This document shows positions 55,719 to 64,000 of a stretch of DNA of 64,000 bases, piece by piece. A program made the position numbers and the translations under genes. The notes below the pieces were generated by a model. It worked only from the letters and a program-made list of their open reading frames with translations. It made no database searches and was not told the origin of the DNA. This stretch comes from Paenibacillus pabuli. Lineage in GTDB: Bacteria; Bacillota; Bacilli; Paenibacillales; Paenibacillaceae. Within the stretch, counting starts at the first letter, position 1; each line of letters opens with the position of its first letter. The stretch is from positions 744,001-808,000 of the forward strand of contig NZ_CP073714.1 in NCBI RefSeq assembly GCF_023101145.1, read 5' to 3'.

Positions 55719-57035
55719 ATGTTAATCAGATATTCCATTCTGTCTCTGTTGCAAAAAGAATCGGGGTACCGCAGAATTTTTATTGCGGGATTGGTAAACG
55801 GCATAGGTGATCGGTTTTCGCAGGTTGCCATGCTTTCATTAATTTTAAGTATCACAGGGTCAGGACTCGCCGTAGGACTTGTGCTTGGTTTGCGTGTAAT
55901 TCCGTTTCTGGTGCTTGCTCCGACAGGGGGCTTGTTGACGATGCACTTTTCACGTCGGACGATTATGCTGTTTACCAATTTGTTGAGGGTGCCACTTGCC
56001 CTGAGTTATTTATTCGTAAAACAAGCGAACGATTTGTGGATTTTGTACACCGTGAGTACTTTACTGGCTTGTGCAGAGGCCCTCTATGCACCGGTACGCA
56101 AATCAGGAATTCCGCTGCTCGTTCAGCCAGGTAATCTGCTCAACATTAACGGCCTTGAACAGGTGATGAATGGTACGGTACTGATTGTAGGTGCCTTACT
56201 TGGAGGAATTACTTCATCCGTGATGGGACCGCAGGCTGCATTTATAACCAATGCATTATGTTTCCTGATGGCAGCTATTGTGATTCGTAAGGTCTCGTTT
56301 CCATCGGAAAGGGATGATGATGAATCCGGTGAGATCTTATACAAAAATGTGGATAGCTCTGTCAGCGAGACTTCTGGTCATGCTTCAGTGATTACTCGTA
56401 CTGCGGATAGAGTTCATGTTTCTTCTACAATATGGCGTCTGATTCGGTCTTCTGTAGTATTACAGATTATCATCCTGTTTGAGTTGTGGGTTCCGGTTAT
56501 AAACGGAATCGATAATGTATTGATCAGTGTGTACGCGATTGAAGTGTTTTCATTGGGGGATTGGGGAGTAGGCATGTTCTACGGTGCACTCGGAACAGGG
56601 CTGGTATTGAGCAGCTGGTGCTCTCATTATTTCCAGCACTGGTTGCTTCCGGGTGTGGTTATATGCCTGCTGGTGGAAGGGGGACTGCTTATGCTTCTTA
56701 GTACTGCGACTCTGCCATGGATTGCTTCACTGATCTATATCCTGCTGGCTCTCATGTCAGGCGTGGGCAACACCTGTCTGGATACATTATTGATGCGTGA
56801 AGTTCCTGAGAGATACCGTGGACTTATCTTTGGATTAGTGACGGCATGCAGCAGCTGCATGCTGGGATTATCCATGTTTGGTGCGGGTCTGTTATTGGAG
56901 GTGGTAGAACCACGGAAGCTAGGATTTGCAGGCGGAATGGGTTTTGCGGCCATTGCTGTTTTGCTTACAATCTATGGATGGTTAAGGGCGCGTGAGGCTT
57001 TTAACATTAGGCGTATAACCAAAAGAAGAACATAA
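55719..57035 (+). CDS. MFS transporter
   Basis: A 438-residue major facilitator superfamily protein with about twelve hydrophobic helices. MLSLILSITGSGLAVGLVLG and LRVIPFLVLAPTGGLLTMHF in the first half are typical of drug or multi-metabolite exporters, and a hydrophilic loop near residues 190-240 separates the halves. ATG at 55719 follows AGAAGGGG. The substrate is unknown. Confidence 0.88.
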   Translation: MLIRYSILSLLQKESGYRRIFIAGLVNGIGDRFSQVAMLSLILSITGSGLAVGLVLGLRVIPFLVLAPTGGLLTMHFSRRTIMLFTNLLRVPLALSYLFVKQANDLWILYTVSTLLACAEALYAPVRKSGIPLLVQPGNLLNINGLEQVMNGTVLIVGALLGGITSSVMGPQAAFITNALCFLMAAIVIRKVSFPSERDDDESGEILYKNVDSSVSETSGHASVITRTADRVHVSSTIWRLIRSSVVLQIIILFELWVPVINGIDNVLISVYAIEVFSLGDWGVGMFYGALGTGLVLSSWCSHYFQHWLLPGVVICLLVEGGLLMLLSTATLPWIASLIYILLALMSGVGNTCLDTLLMREVPERYRGLIFGLVTACSSCMLGLSMFGAGLLLEVVEPRKLGFAGGMGFAAIAVLLTIYGWLRAREAFNIRRITKRRT

Positions 57036-57039
57036 AAAA

Positions 57040-57064
57040 AAGGAGCTGCGATATGCAGCTCCTT
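57040..57064 (-). terminator. Terminator of the DedA gene
   Basis: AAGGAGCTGC and GCAGCTCCTT pair with a short loop. On the minus strand the stem runs into TTTTTTTTA, so it mainly ends the DedA gene and may also stop MFS transcription from the other side. Confidence 0.8.
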
Positions 57065-57110
57065 GCTATTAACAGAAAAATAATAACCTGAGGTTCAGGG
57101 TAATTATCGT

Positions 57111-57755
57111 TTATTTTTGTTTCTGACGAACAGGAGCTGGCTTGCGCAGGGATCTTGCTGTCCACGCTTTTCGATAACGATACAATACAGCTGCAATCAG
57201 CAGCAGTCCGATACCTGCAACGATGTAAGGCGCATACTGATGAACAAGTTGGAACACCGCGTTCCACTGGGGTCCAAATATTTTACCGATGCCCAGAAAC
57301 AGCAAGACCCAGAACAATGCGCCTGAATAGGCATAGAGAGCGAATTTACGAAAGGGAACAGCGGCTATTCCCGCGAAATATCCGGTGAAGTGCCTTACAC
57401 CAGGAATGAAATAACCGATGAAAATCAGGGCATTGCCATACTTGGCAAACCACTTTTGTGTTTTATCCAGCTTGTCCTGTTTCATTAGAAACCATTTTCC
57501 ATATCGTGTAATGAACGGCAGACCTGCTTTGGCCCCAATTAAATAAGTAATCGTCATGCCAATCGTCGTTCCCAGAAAAGCAAGAATGGCAAGTACCCCG
57601 AAGTCCAGGTGACCTTTATAGGACAGAAACCCTGCATAGGCCATAGTTGTTTCTCCCGGGAAGGGAAGGGCGATAAATTCCAGCAATAATCCAAAAAACA
57701 AAACGCTGTATCCGTAGGACCCAAATAGATGCTGGACCTTCTCAAGCAATTCCAA
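57111..57755 (-). CDS. DedA family membrane protein
   Basis: A 214-residue protein with five or six hydrophobic segments. The DedA (SNARE-associated/VTT) signature is present: LLLEFIALPFPGETTMAYAG, then GAKAGLPFITRYGKWFLMKQ, then FIGYFIPGVRHFTGYFAGIA. Family members act as lipid scramblases, including undecaprenyl phosphate or phosphatidylethanolamine flippases. TTG at 57755 follows GGAGAG. Confidence 0.9.
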   Translation of the reverse strand: MELLEKVQHLFGSYGYSVLFFGLLLEFIALPFPGETTMAYAGFLSYKGHLDFGVLAILAFLGTTIGMTITYLIGAKAGLPFITRYGKWFLMKQDKLDKTQKWFAKYGNALIFIGYFIPGVRHFTGYFAGIAAVPFRKFALYAYSGALFWVLLFLGIGKIFGPQWNAVFQLVHQYAPYIVAGIGLLLIAAVLYRYRKAWTARSLRKPAPVRQKQK

Positions 57756-57998
57756 TAGATTTCACTCTCCTGCAGACAGGGTGGGAGCATAACAACTCTC
57801 CATGGTGTTTTGTTAACGATCCTACCTGTCCATTATGCTACCTAATCCGAAGCGAAGAATCAATCACGAGCCATTTCAAATTGTGAAAAATTATAAAACA
57901 AAATCACGTCTTTTTTCATCGTGTCCTCCATATAATTCTAACAAATCTGCTGAAGTCTATCAGCAAATTCACTAGAGACGTTGGAGGTTGATTCGTAC

Positions 57999-59267
57999 AT
58001 GGTAACGCCAATACATACATTTTTATCTGGAAAATGGTCTTTGCTTATACTTCACATTATGGTGCTGCTGTGTGTATTTTCTGCATCCGCAGGCACAACT
58101 TATGCCTCTTCTGTATCGGGCACTAATGCACCCACCTCCAAAGAAGAGAATCCCCCAGACAAGGTAGTCTATTTGAGTTTTGACGATGGACCGGGTAACC
58201 ATACCCGTGAAGTATTGGATATTTTGCACAAGGAGCAGGTGTTGGCTACATTTTTTGTGCTTGGTGAGCAGGCAGAACGTTATCCTGAGATGATTCGTGC
58301 GGTTGTGGAAGATGGACATGCTCTGGGTAATCATACGTTTAATCATAATTATGAACAGTTGTACAGTGATTTCAAGGTGTTCTGGAAGCAGATCAAACAG
58401 ACAGAGGTCGTTGTGGAGCGGATCACCGGATTTCGGCCGAATTTGGTCCGGGCACCAGGCGGTACTTACGGACATTTTGATCAAAGTTATTTTGATCTGC
58501 TGAAATTAGGCGGGTACACCGTTATGGACTGGAACGTAGACAGTGGTGATTCCAAACGGAAGGGTGTTCCGGCCAAAGAAATTTTACGCAATGCAACCAA
58601 GGTACCTGCCGGGGCGCGTTCGGTCATAGTATTGATGCATGATGGAGGCGCTCATGCCGAGACGGTAAAAGCACTGCCTGGCATTATCAAGTATTACCGG
58701 GATCAGGGTTTTCGTTTTGACACGATGAAGGCCTCGGATCAGCCTGTTCAATTCCGCATCGATTCCAATGGAAAATACAAGTCTCGCAAAGTCCCGGGTA
58801 AGGAATGGATCGCAGAAAATGTACAAGAGAACAGCAACCTGTGGCTCGCTGGCAAGGAATTGAAAGTGGAAATTGGCTGGGCAGCAGCCACACTGAAGCA
58901 AGGAGAGTTTCGCGTGGAGGACCAGCGGATCATGGTGCCTTTGCGGACCTTTATGAAAAAGTTCGGTGGCAGCGCTCGTTGGGATAGAGAGACCCGGACA
59001 GCCACAGCCGTATGGAAGGACCGAACCATTCATGCAGACAGTATCAGCGGATACCTGACAACAAAACGTGCAGACCAGATGAAAGAGAGGGTCACAGAAG
59101 GAGCTGTACAGAGCCAGGGAGGAACGACCTGGGTCCCGCTACGGGTATTGATGGAGCATATGGGAGTTACCGTTGACTCATTAAAGGTGAATGAACAGGA
59201 ATGGATTGTTAAAGCGAGCTTGCCTCTGGCAGCAGCAAACAGCATGTATCTTTATAAAATGATCTGA
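57999..59267 (+). CDS. Polysaccharide deacetylase with stalk domain
   Basis: A 422-residue exported protein. A signal or anchor segment (SLLILHIMVLLCVFSASAG) is followed by a NodB-type deacetylase: YLSFDDGPGNHTREVL (catalytic Asp and metal Asp), ALGNHTFNHNY (HxxxH metal site), RAPGGTYG, MDWNVDSGDSK and VIVLMHDGGAH. The last ~150 residues are a copper-amine-oxidase-like stalk domain (RIMVPLRTFMKKFGGSARWD). It probably removes acetyl groups from peptidoglycan or chitin-like glycans. The ATG at 57999 is used. Confidence 0.9.
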   Translation: MVTPIHTFLSGKWSLLILHIMVLLCVFSASAGTTYASSVSGTNAPTSKEENPPDKVVYLSFDDGPGNHTREVLDILHKEQVLATFFVLGEQAERYPEMIRAVVEDGHALGNHTFNHNYEQLYSDFKVFWKQIKQTEVVVERITGFRPNLVRAPGGTYGHFDQSYFDLLKLGGYTVMDWNVDSGDSKRKGVPAKEILRNATKVPAGARSVIVLMHDGGAHAETVKALPGIIKYYRDQGFRFDTMKASDQPVQFRIDSNGKYKSRKVPGKEWIAENVQENSNLWLAGKELKVEIGWAAATLKQGEFRVEDQRIMVPLRTFMKKFGGSARWDRETRTATAVWKDRTIHADSISGYLTTKRADQMKERVTEGAVQSQGGTTWVPLRVLMEHMGVTVDSLKVNEQEWIVKASLPLAAANSMYLYKMI

Positions 59268-59370
59268 ATAAAGTCGTTCATGCAGGACTATTCTCTCTAC
59301 TTCCGGGCAACACTGAATCATAGATTAGTATGGATCAGGAATGCCGATGGATGGAAGGAGATAAGAAGAA

Positions 59371-60360
59371 ATGTCTTATATTCGGATGGAACATGAGCAC
59401 GCTGTTGAATTGCTGAACAGAGTGATGAAGCGAGTTGAAAGTGTGATTATTGGCAAAAAACAAGAGATTCGATATGTGTTAACTGCAATGCTTAGTGGAG
59501 GTCATGTACTTCTGGAAGATGTACCGGGTACAGGCAAAACGATGCTGGTTCGCGCAGTCGCTTCTGCGCTGGATTGCTCCATGGGACGAATTCAGTTCAC
59601 ATCGGACGTGATGCCGGCAGATGTGACGGGCACGTCGATGTATCATCCGCATACGGGAGAGTTCAAGTTTCGGCCAGGACCCGTCATGTCCAATATTGTT
59701 CTGGCTGATGAAATCAATCGCGCTTCACCTCGTACCCAGTCGGCACTTCTGGAAGCGATGGAGGAACGACGCATTACGGTGGATGGCACAACCTATGCTT
59801 TGCCGCGACCATTCTTCTTGCTGGCAACGCAAAATCCATTGCAGTTTGAAGGAACCTATCGTCTGCCTGAAGCACAGCTGGATCGTTTTATTATGAAGAT
59901 TGGACTGGGGTACCCTGATCCTGAGCAGGAAGTCGAACTGTTAACCCGAATGCAAAGCAGAGAATTGCTTGATGAACTTCGTCCTGTCATGCTCGCTGAA
60001 GAAGTCGCAGCCATGCAGCGTGAAGTGAAACATGTACATGTGGACCCTGTTGTCAAACAGTATCTGGTTACCGTAGCCGTGGCTTCCAGAAGCCACCCGG
60101 CGGTAAGATTGGGAATCAGCCCGCGCGGAACTTTGGCCTGGATGGCTGCGGCACAATCGTTTGCTTATCTCCAAGGACGCAGCTATGTCATCCCCGATGA
60201 TGTGAAAGAGATGGCTGTACCCGTACTTTCCCATCGCGTTCAATTGAAAGCTCAGAATAGAGCAGAGATCTGGGCACAGGCACAAGTGATTCAGGAAGTT
60301 CTGTCATCGGTTCCTATACCTGTACAGATGACGGCGCAGGGAAGGGGACGGCGTCAATGA
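59371..60360 (+). CDS. MoxR-type AAA ATPase
   Basis: A 329-residue ATPase of the MoxR family. The Walker A is EDVPGTGKTMLVRAV, the Walker B is NIVLADEINRASPRTQSALL, and ATQNPLQFEGTYRLPEAQLD contains sensor and arginine-finger positions. MoxR proteins act as chaperones with a DUF58 partner, often in the envelope. AAGGAGATAAG precedes the ATG. It overlaps the next gene by four bases (ATGA). Confidence 0.93.
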   Translation: MSYIRMEHEHAVELLNRVMKRVESVIIGKKQEIRYVLTAMLSGGHVLLEDVPGTGKTMLVRAVASALDCSMGRIQFTSDVMPADVTGTSMYHPHTGEFKFRPGPVMSNIVLADEINRASPRTQSALLEAMEERRITVDGTTYALPRPFFLLATQNPLQFEGTYRLPEAQLDRFIMKIGLGYPDPEQEVELLTRMQSRELLDELRPVMLAEEVAAMQREVKHVHVDPVVKQYLVTVAVASRSHPAVRLGISPRGTLAWMAAAQSFAYLQGRSYVIPDDVKEMAVPVLSHRVQLKAQNRAEIWAQAQVIQEVLSSVPIPVQMTAQGRGRRQ

Positions 60361-61721
60361 CTGCGCTGGGTCAACGGTTGTTGGGTGCTTTCGTGGTGGT
60401 GGTTTTTGTCTCTCTGTATGTATGGCATGGCGGCAGAGCCGCGCTTTTTCTGTCCATTATAGCCGCCTTGATGCTCACAAGTGCACTGATGATCCATATT
60501 TTCGGTCCGCGCAATATTAACCTTCGGCGACAAGTGCATGCGAATCGGGTTGTGGCAGGCGAAAGAACGCGGGTGTCGGTGGAACTGAAATTCGACTGCC
60601 GGATCCCACTGTTATGGATCATTCTGTGTGAGAATACGCCTGCTGGCGTACACCGTAAATTACTATTTCCGGGAACCCGTCGTCAGTTTACATATCAATA
60701 TGAAATATCGGGTTTACGCAGAGGGGTATACAGATGGGAGTCAGGGAAGTTGTTCTGGGGGGATATCTTCGGCTGGAATACGGTCTCTGCAGAGACCGTG
60801 CATCATACCCCGCTAATTGTTGTTCCTCAGGCAACGGAATGGGGCGAGAATGATCTCGGAGAATATTCGGCTATGGGTGAAGATGCCCTGTCTGAGAGAA
60901 GAAGCAGTCAGGGGAGTCGCAGTCCTGAATTCCGGGAATATCAGCAAGGTGACCCACTGGGGCGTGTTCATTGGAAAAGTACAGCCAAGACAGGTCGTCT
61001 TCAGACTTTTTTGCCTGAAACCTCCGATTCTGTCTCACTCGGCATTCTTGTGTATGAAGGTGCATCCGGTTATGGAGCAAGGCAGACAGAGAAGAAGGAT
61101 ACGCCTGCTTTTGAGCGCGCGGTTCGTGCGGCTGCCCGTTGGATCAATACCGCTGAGCGGGATAACATCCCTTATCGTCTGTGGACGGAAGGCGGTGAGT
61201 CAGGATCTGTTTATCAGGAGAAATGGCAGCAAGAACTCCTGTACTCGTCTGAAAATCATGCACTGGACAGGCTGGCGCAGGCACGAATTTCCACGGCTCA
61301 AGCTTCATCTCCGTCGATTCGCACAGAGATGTTAGATAGAATGGCGATCGGATCAAGGATTGTGATTCTCACCGGCAGAATGGATGACGTTCTGATGGAG
61401 TGGGTAATGTGTGCAATCGGGTTAGGATACAGGGTAGAGGTTCAGTTTACTGAGCTCATAGGTGGGGAAGATTTATCACCTGTGTCACGGTCGGAATCGC
61501 CCAGGGACAACTTGGCCCAGGAGCGGGGGAAACATGTGGATGCCGCAGATGTCTCTGTAGTTTCAGAGACAGATAAGTCCATTGCAACGGATCGAACCAT
61601 CCATGACGTGGGCAATGAAAGTCTGGAACAGCTGCGTCAAAGAGGAGTGCACATCCATTGGATCACAGATAGCTCCTTACCTTCAATGAGAAAGGCGGAG
61701 GTAACGGATGTGGGAGCATAA
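60357..61721 (+). CDS. DUF58 domain-containing protein
   Basis: A 454-residue membrane-associated protein. Two hydrophobic segments (about residues 7-40) precede a cytoplasmic or external DUF58 domain with EFREYQQGDPLGRVHWKSTA, the typical DUF58 signature. The C-terminus is variable. It is the second gene of the moxR-DUF58-transglutaminase triad, and its coding end overlaps the third gene by 14 bp. Confidence 0.9.
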   Translation: MTALGQRLLGAFVVVVFVSLYVWHGGRAALFLSIIAALMLTSALMIHIFGPRNINLRRQVHANRVVAGERTRVSVELKFDCRIPLLWIILCENTPAGVHRKLLFPGTRRQFTYQYEISGLRRGVYRWESGKLFWGDIFGWNTVSAETVHHTPLIVVPQATEWGENDLGEYSAMGEDALSERRSSQGSRSPEFREYQQGDPLGRVHWKSTAKTGRLQTFLPETSDSVSLGILVYEGASGYGARQTEKKDTPAFERAVRAAARWINTAERDNIPYRLWTEGGESGSVYQEKWQQELLYSSENHALDRLAQARISTAQASSPSIRTEMLDRMAIGSRIVILTGRMDDVLMEWVMCAIGLGYRVEVQFTELIGGEDLSPVSRSESPRDNLAQERGKHVDAADVSVVSETDKSIATDRTIHDVGNESLEQLRQRGVHIHWITDSSLPSMRKAEVTDVGA

Positions 61722-64000
61722 TGGGAACCCTCAAGCGAATTCCACTGTGGCTGACAGAGGGCATACCGCTAGATTGGGATTAGAGTCGGTACACTCCATA
61801 TATAAAGCAGAGACCGGGACAATTGGAGTAGAGTTGAAAAATCATGGGCAAAGTGTGGAGCCTTTCGTTTATCGCATCGCTCTTTCTGCCATTTTGCTCA
61901 TATTGTCCATGGAGTGGATTTACCCGGTGATTTCAACGGGTCAGCAGGGCAGTGAACGATTTCTGTCCGTGATGGCAGGGTTAACGGGAACCTTGCTATT
62001 CGTAGGTTTGCTTCGTACCGGCTGGATTACGGGAATACTGATCAGACTCTTCATTGTTCTAGCCGCATTATGCTGCATGTATGGAGGGAATGACCCTGCG
62101 GGATGGGCAGCGGCATATCCGGCCACGCTCTCTGAGGATATGGGCAGTTTCATGAGTACCTGGCGTTTTCACTCGATTAGTGTGGAGACCAGAGGTCTGC
62201 TCATGATGTGTGGCTGGAGCATGCTGATGGCTTCCGTACAGTCGCTTGTACTGTTGCGACGAAGTGTGATGCTGTTTGGCAGTGCAACACTGGTCTACTT
62301 GCTGCTGCTTGAATCCTTTGCCGGGATGGATGTATATACTTCGATGATACGTTCTGTATTGTGGATTTTGCTCATTCAGGCCATGTTACAGCTGCTGCGT
62401 CTTAATGGCGGGGTCACCACCCCGCTCTTTAGGCAAAGTCCTTATGGTCGTTGGTGTATGGTAACACTTGCGGTGTCGGCAGGGATGGTATTTCTCTCCG
62501 CAATCCCTGGTCAGCTTGCTTCCATTCCCCCACCGGAACGTATATCTATGGAGCGAATGGGAGAGCGGCTGGCCCACTGGGCAGGCTATACACAGCACAG
62601 AAGTATTCCTGCCGTAACCGCCGTTACGGGATATAGTACAGCGGATGCACCAATGGGCGCACCTTTGGTGCAAGGAGACACGATCTTTTTTACGGCGAAA
62701 AGCCCGAAAGCTACGTATTGGCGGGGCGAGACCCGTTCATATTATAACGGAAGCTCCTGGAGTGATCCGGTGCAGAATTTTGAGACGGCCAGTCCATCCG
62801 GATTGCTGCGTACCGATGGGTGGGAGTACCCAGCCTATTGGCAGCGTATTCGTCAATCCGTGACAATGAAGCGGGAATGGAGTGGGCCCAACCCCATCTT
62901 TACAGGGGGAGTGCCACTTAATCTCTCGTTCCAAGAAAAGAACAGTGAACTTCAGAAGAATAAACGTTTACTGCTGTCGAATGAAGATTCCGCAACGTTA
63001 TGGCTTGCGAGTACCTATGAAAATCAATCAGTTAAAAGTTATACAGCAGACGTGATGATTCCTGTGGCAACATCTGAGCAGCTACGCCTTCTGGGGAAGA
63101 TGTCCAAAATGAAAGATCCGTCTGCAATTCGCAGAACGTATCTGCAGCTGCCCACTACGCTTCCTGGGCGGGTGCAAGCTCTTGCCAAGGAGATCGTTCA
63201 GGGAAGTGAGACTCGTTATGATGCTGTGCAAGCCGTAAAGACGTACCTTGCCGATCATGCCGAGTATACGCTGGATACCCGAATGCCACCGCGTGGAACC
63301 GATTTTGTGGACGACTTTCTATTCGTCACACGGCAGGGGTATTGTAATCATTTCTCAACAGCCATGATTGTGTTGTTGCGTGCAGAGGGTATACCGGCAC
63401 GCTGGGTTAAGGGGTTCGGACCTGGGGAAGCCGATGCGGACGTCCCAGGGCAATACATCGTGACCCAGGGAGATGCACACTCCTGGGTCGAAGTGTATTT
63501 TCCCGGCGCGGGCTGGATGCCGTTCGAGGCTACGCCAGGCTTCACCATGACGCAGGGTGAAGCTCAAGATGCCGCTGCGCTCAGCGGGCAGCAGCCCGTT
63601 GCCGTAACCCCGCCGCAGACGGACGGCGGGATGGCTCACGCGGGCGCATGGCTGCTCGCCCGCGCACGGGCCATTGCCGCGCACCCATGGCCCGCGGCGG
63701 CCCTTGCGGCAGCGGCGCTGCTGTGCGCCGCTGGGGCCATGCGCATGCGGCGACTTCGCCCCGCGCTGCGCCTAAGGCTGCTGCTGGCGTGGCCGCGCAG
63801 CAGCTTTCCGGACCGCGAGCGGCTGCTCAGCGCTGCCGCTCCGGTCTGGGCCGCGCTCGCGCGCCGCTACGGCCCGCGGCCGCCGGGGATGACGCTGCGT
63901 GAATATGCAGCGTCACCCGCCGTGGCCGCAGGCACGGACGGCGCGGACATCGCGCGGTTCGCAGCCGACTGGGAGCGGCTGCTGTACGGGCCGGACCGTC
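61708..64000 (+). CDS. Transglutaminase-like membrane protein (TgpA type), 3' end outside window
   Basis: At least 764 residues; the frame remains open at the right edge. The start ATG at 61708 follows GGCGGAGGTAACGG and overlaps the DUF58 gene. About six hydrophobic segments lie in residues 50-275. An external transglutaminase-like domain follows, with QGYCNHFSTAMIVLLRAEGI (catalytic Cys), GDAHSWVEVYFPGAGW (His) and MPFEATPGF (Asp region). Another hydrophobic segment lies near residue 660. The last ~130 codons are very GC-rich and Ala/Arg-rich compared with the rest. Confidence 0.9.
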   Translation, partial: MWEHNGNPQANSTVADRGHTARLGLESVHSIYKAETGTIGVELKNHGQSVEPFVYRIALSAILLILSMEWIYPVISTGQQGSERFLSVMAGLTGTLLFVGLLRTGWITGILIRLFIVLAALCCMYGGNDPAGWAAAYPATLSEDMGSFMSTWRFHSISVETRGLLMMCGWSMLMASVQSLVLLRRSVMLFGSATLVYLLLLESFAGMDVYTSMIRSVLWILLIQAMLQLLRLNGGVTTPLFRQSPYGRWCMVTLAVSAGMVFLSAIPGQLASIPPPERISMERMGERLAHWAGYTQHRSIPAVTAVTGYSTADAPMGAPLVQGDTIFFTAKSPKATYWRGETRSYYNGSSWSDPVQNFETASPSGLLRTDGWEYPAYWQRIRQSVTMKREWSGPNPIFTGGVPLNLSFQEKNSELQKNKRLLLSNEDSATLWLASTYENQSVKSYTADVMIPVATSEQLRLLGKMSKMKDPSAIRRTYLQLPTTLPGRVQALAKEIVQGSETRYDAVQAVKTYLADHAEYTLDTRMPPRGTDFVDDFLFVTRQGYCNHFSTAMIVLLRAEGIPARWVKGFGPGEADADVPGQYIVTQGDAHSWVEVYFPGAGWMPFEATPGFTMTQGEAQDAAALSGQQPVAVTPPQTDGGMAHAGAWLLARARAIAAHPWPAAALAAAALLCAAGAMRMRRLRPALRLRLLLAWPRSSFPDRERLLSAAAPVWAALARRYGPRPPGMTLREYAASPAVAAGTDGADIARFAADWERLLYGPDR

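Overview
The window looks like chromosomal DNA of an endospore-forming Firmicute, most probably Paenibacillus. The evidence is two gerA-type germination operons, strong AAGGAGG ribosome binding sites with frequent TTG/GTG starts, copper-amine-oxidase-like 'stalk' domains on secreted enzymes, a YesM/YesN-type sugar regulator pair with its ABC importer, and moderate GC content. No phage, IS transposase, CRISPR array, rRNA or tRNA was seen. Species assignment is inference.

Layout. 1-7.4 kb: superoxide dismutase with an N-terminal extension (cut by the left edge), an alpha/beta hydrolase, an IclR regulator with its own promoter and palindromic operator, thiC behind a TPP riboswitch and terminator, an Asp/Glu-racemase-like protein and two tiny genes. 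7.9-14.6 kb: a zinc-ribbon/GyrI-like protein, a WYL regulator, and a vanR-vanS-vanY-vanZ-like series without vanHAX, then two unknown small genes bracketed by a duplicated 47-bp terminator. 14.7-24.6 kb: aconitase, an amidase-domain protein, D-Ala-D-Ala ligase, UV endonuclease UvsE, an inositol-monophosphatase-family enzyme and a secreted SGNH hydrolase. 24.7-26.9 kb: a membrane protein and a beta-lactamase-fold serine hydrolase. 27.2-36.3 kb: a pectin (rhamnogalacturonan) block of YesM/YesN-like two-component system, sugar-binding lipoprotein with an upstream cre site, two permeases, a rhamnogalacturonan acetylesterase and a sensory-rhodopsin-transducer-family (ASRT) protein. 36.3-40.0 kb: gerB-gerA-gerC. 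40.1-49.6 kb: trpS behind a T-box, an EamA exporter divergent from a MocR regulator, a hemL-type aminomutase, an LCP protein and a three-gene ABC-2 exporter. 49.7-55.5 kb: a peroxiredoxin and a second germination operon with two gerB paralogues. 55.7-64.0 kb: MFS and DedA proteins, a polysaccharide deacetylase, and a moxR-DUF58-transglutaminase operon cut by the right edge.

The most unusual signal is a family of nested-palindrome intergenic elements. Three dispersed copies lie at about 11646-11840, 22540-22730 and 41205-41390. Three tandem GC-rich relatives lie at 35187-35300, 35443-35556 and 35659-35772. All share a CGCCTTTA box, a long hairpin and an AACAG box. All are oriented with the transcription of their neighbours, and the hairpin arms show compensatory changes between copies. 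One copy lies inside the trpS leader, between the T-box terminator and the start codon. This may be an undescribed structured RNA or a MITE-like element exapted as one; copies were compared by eye only.
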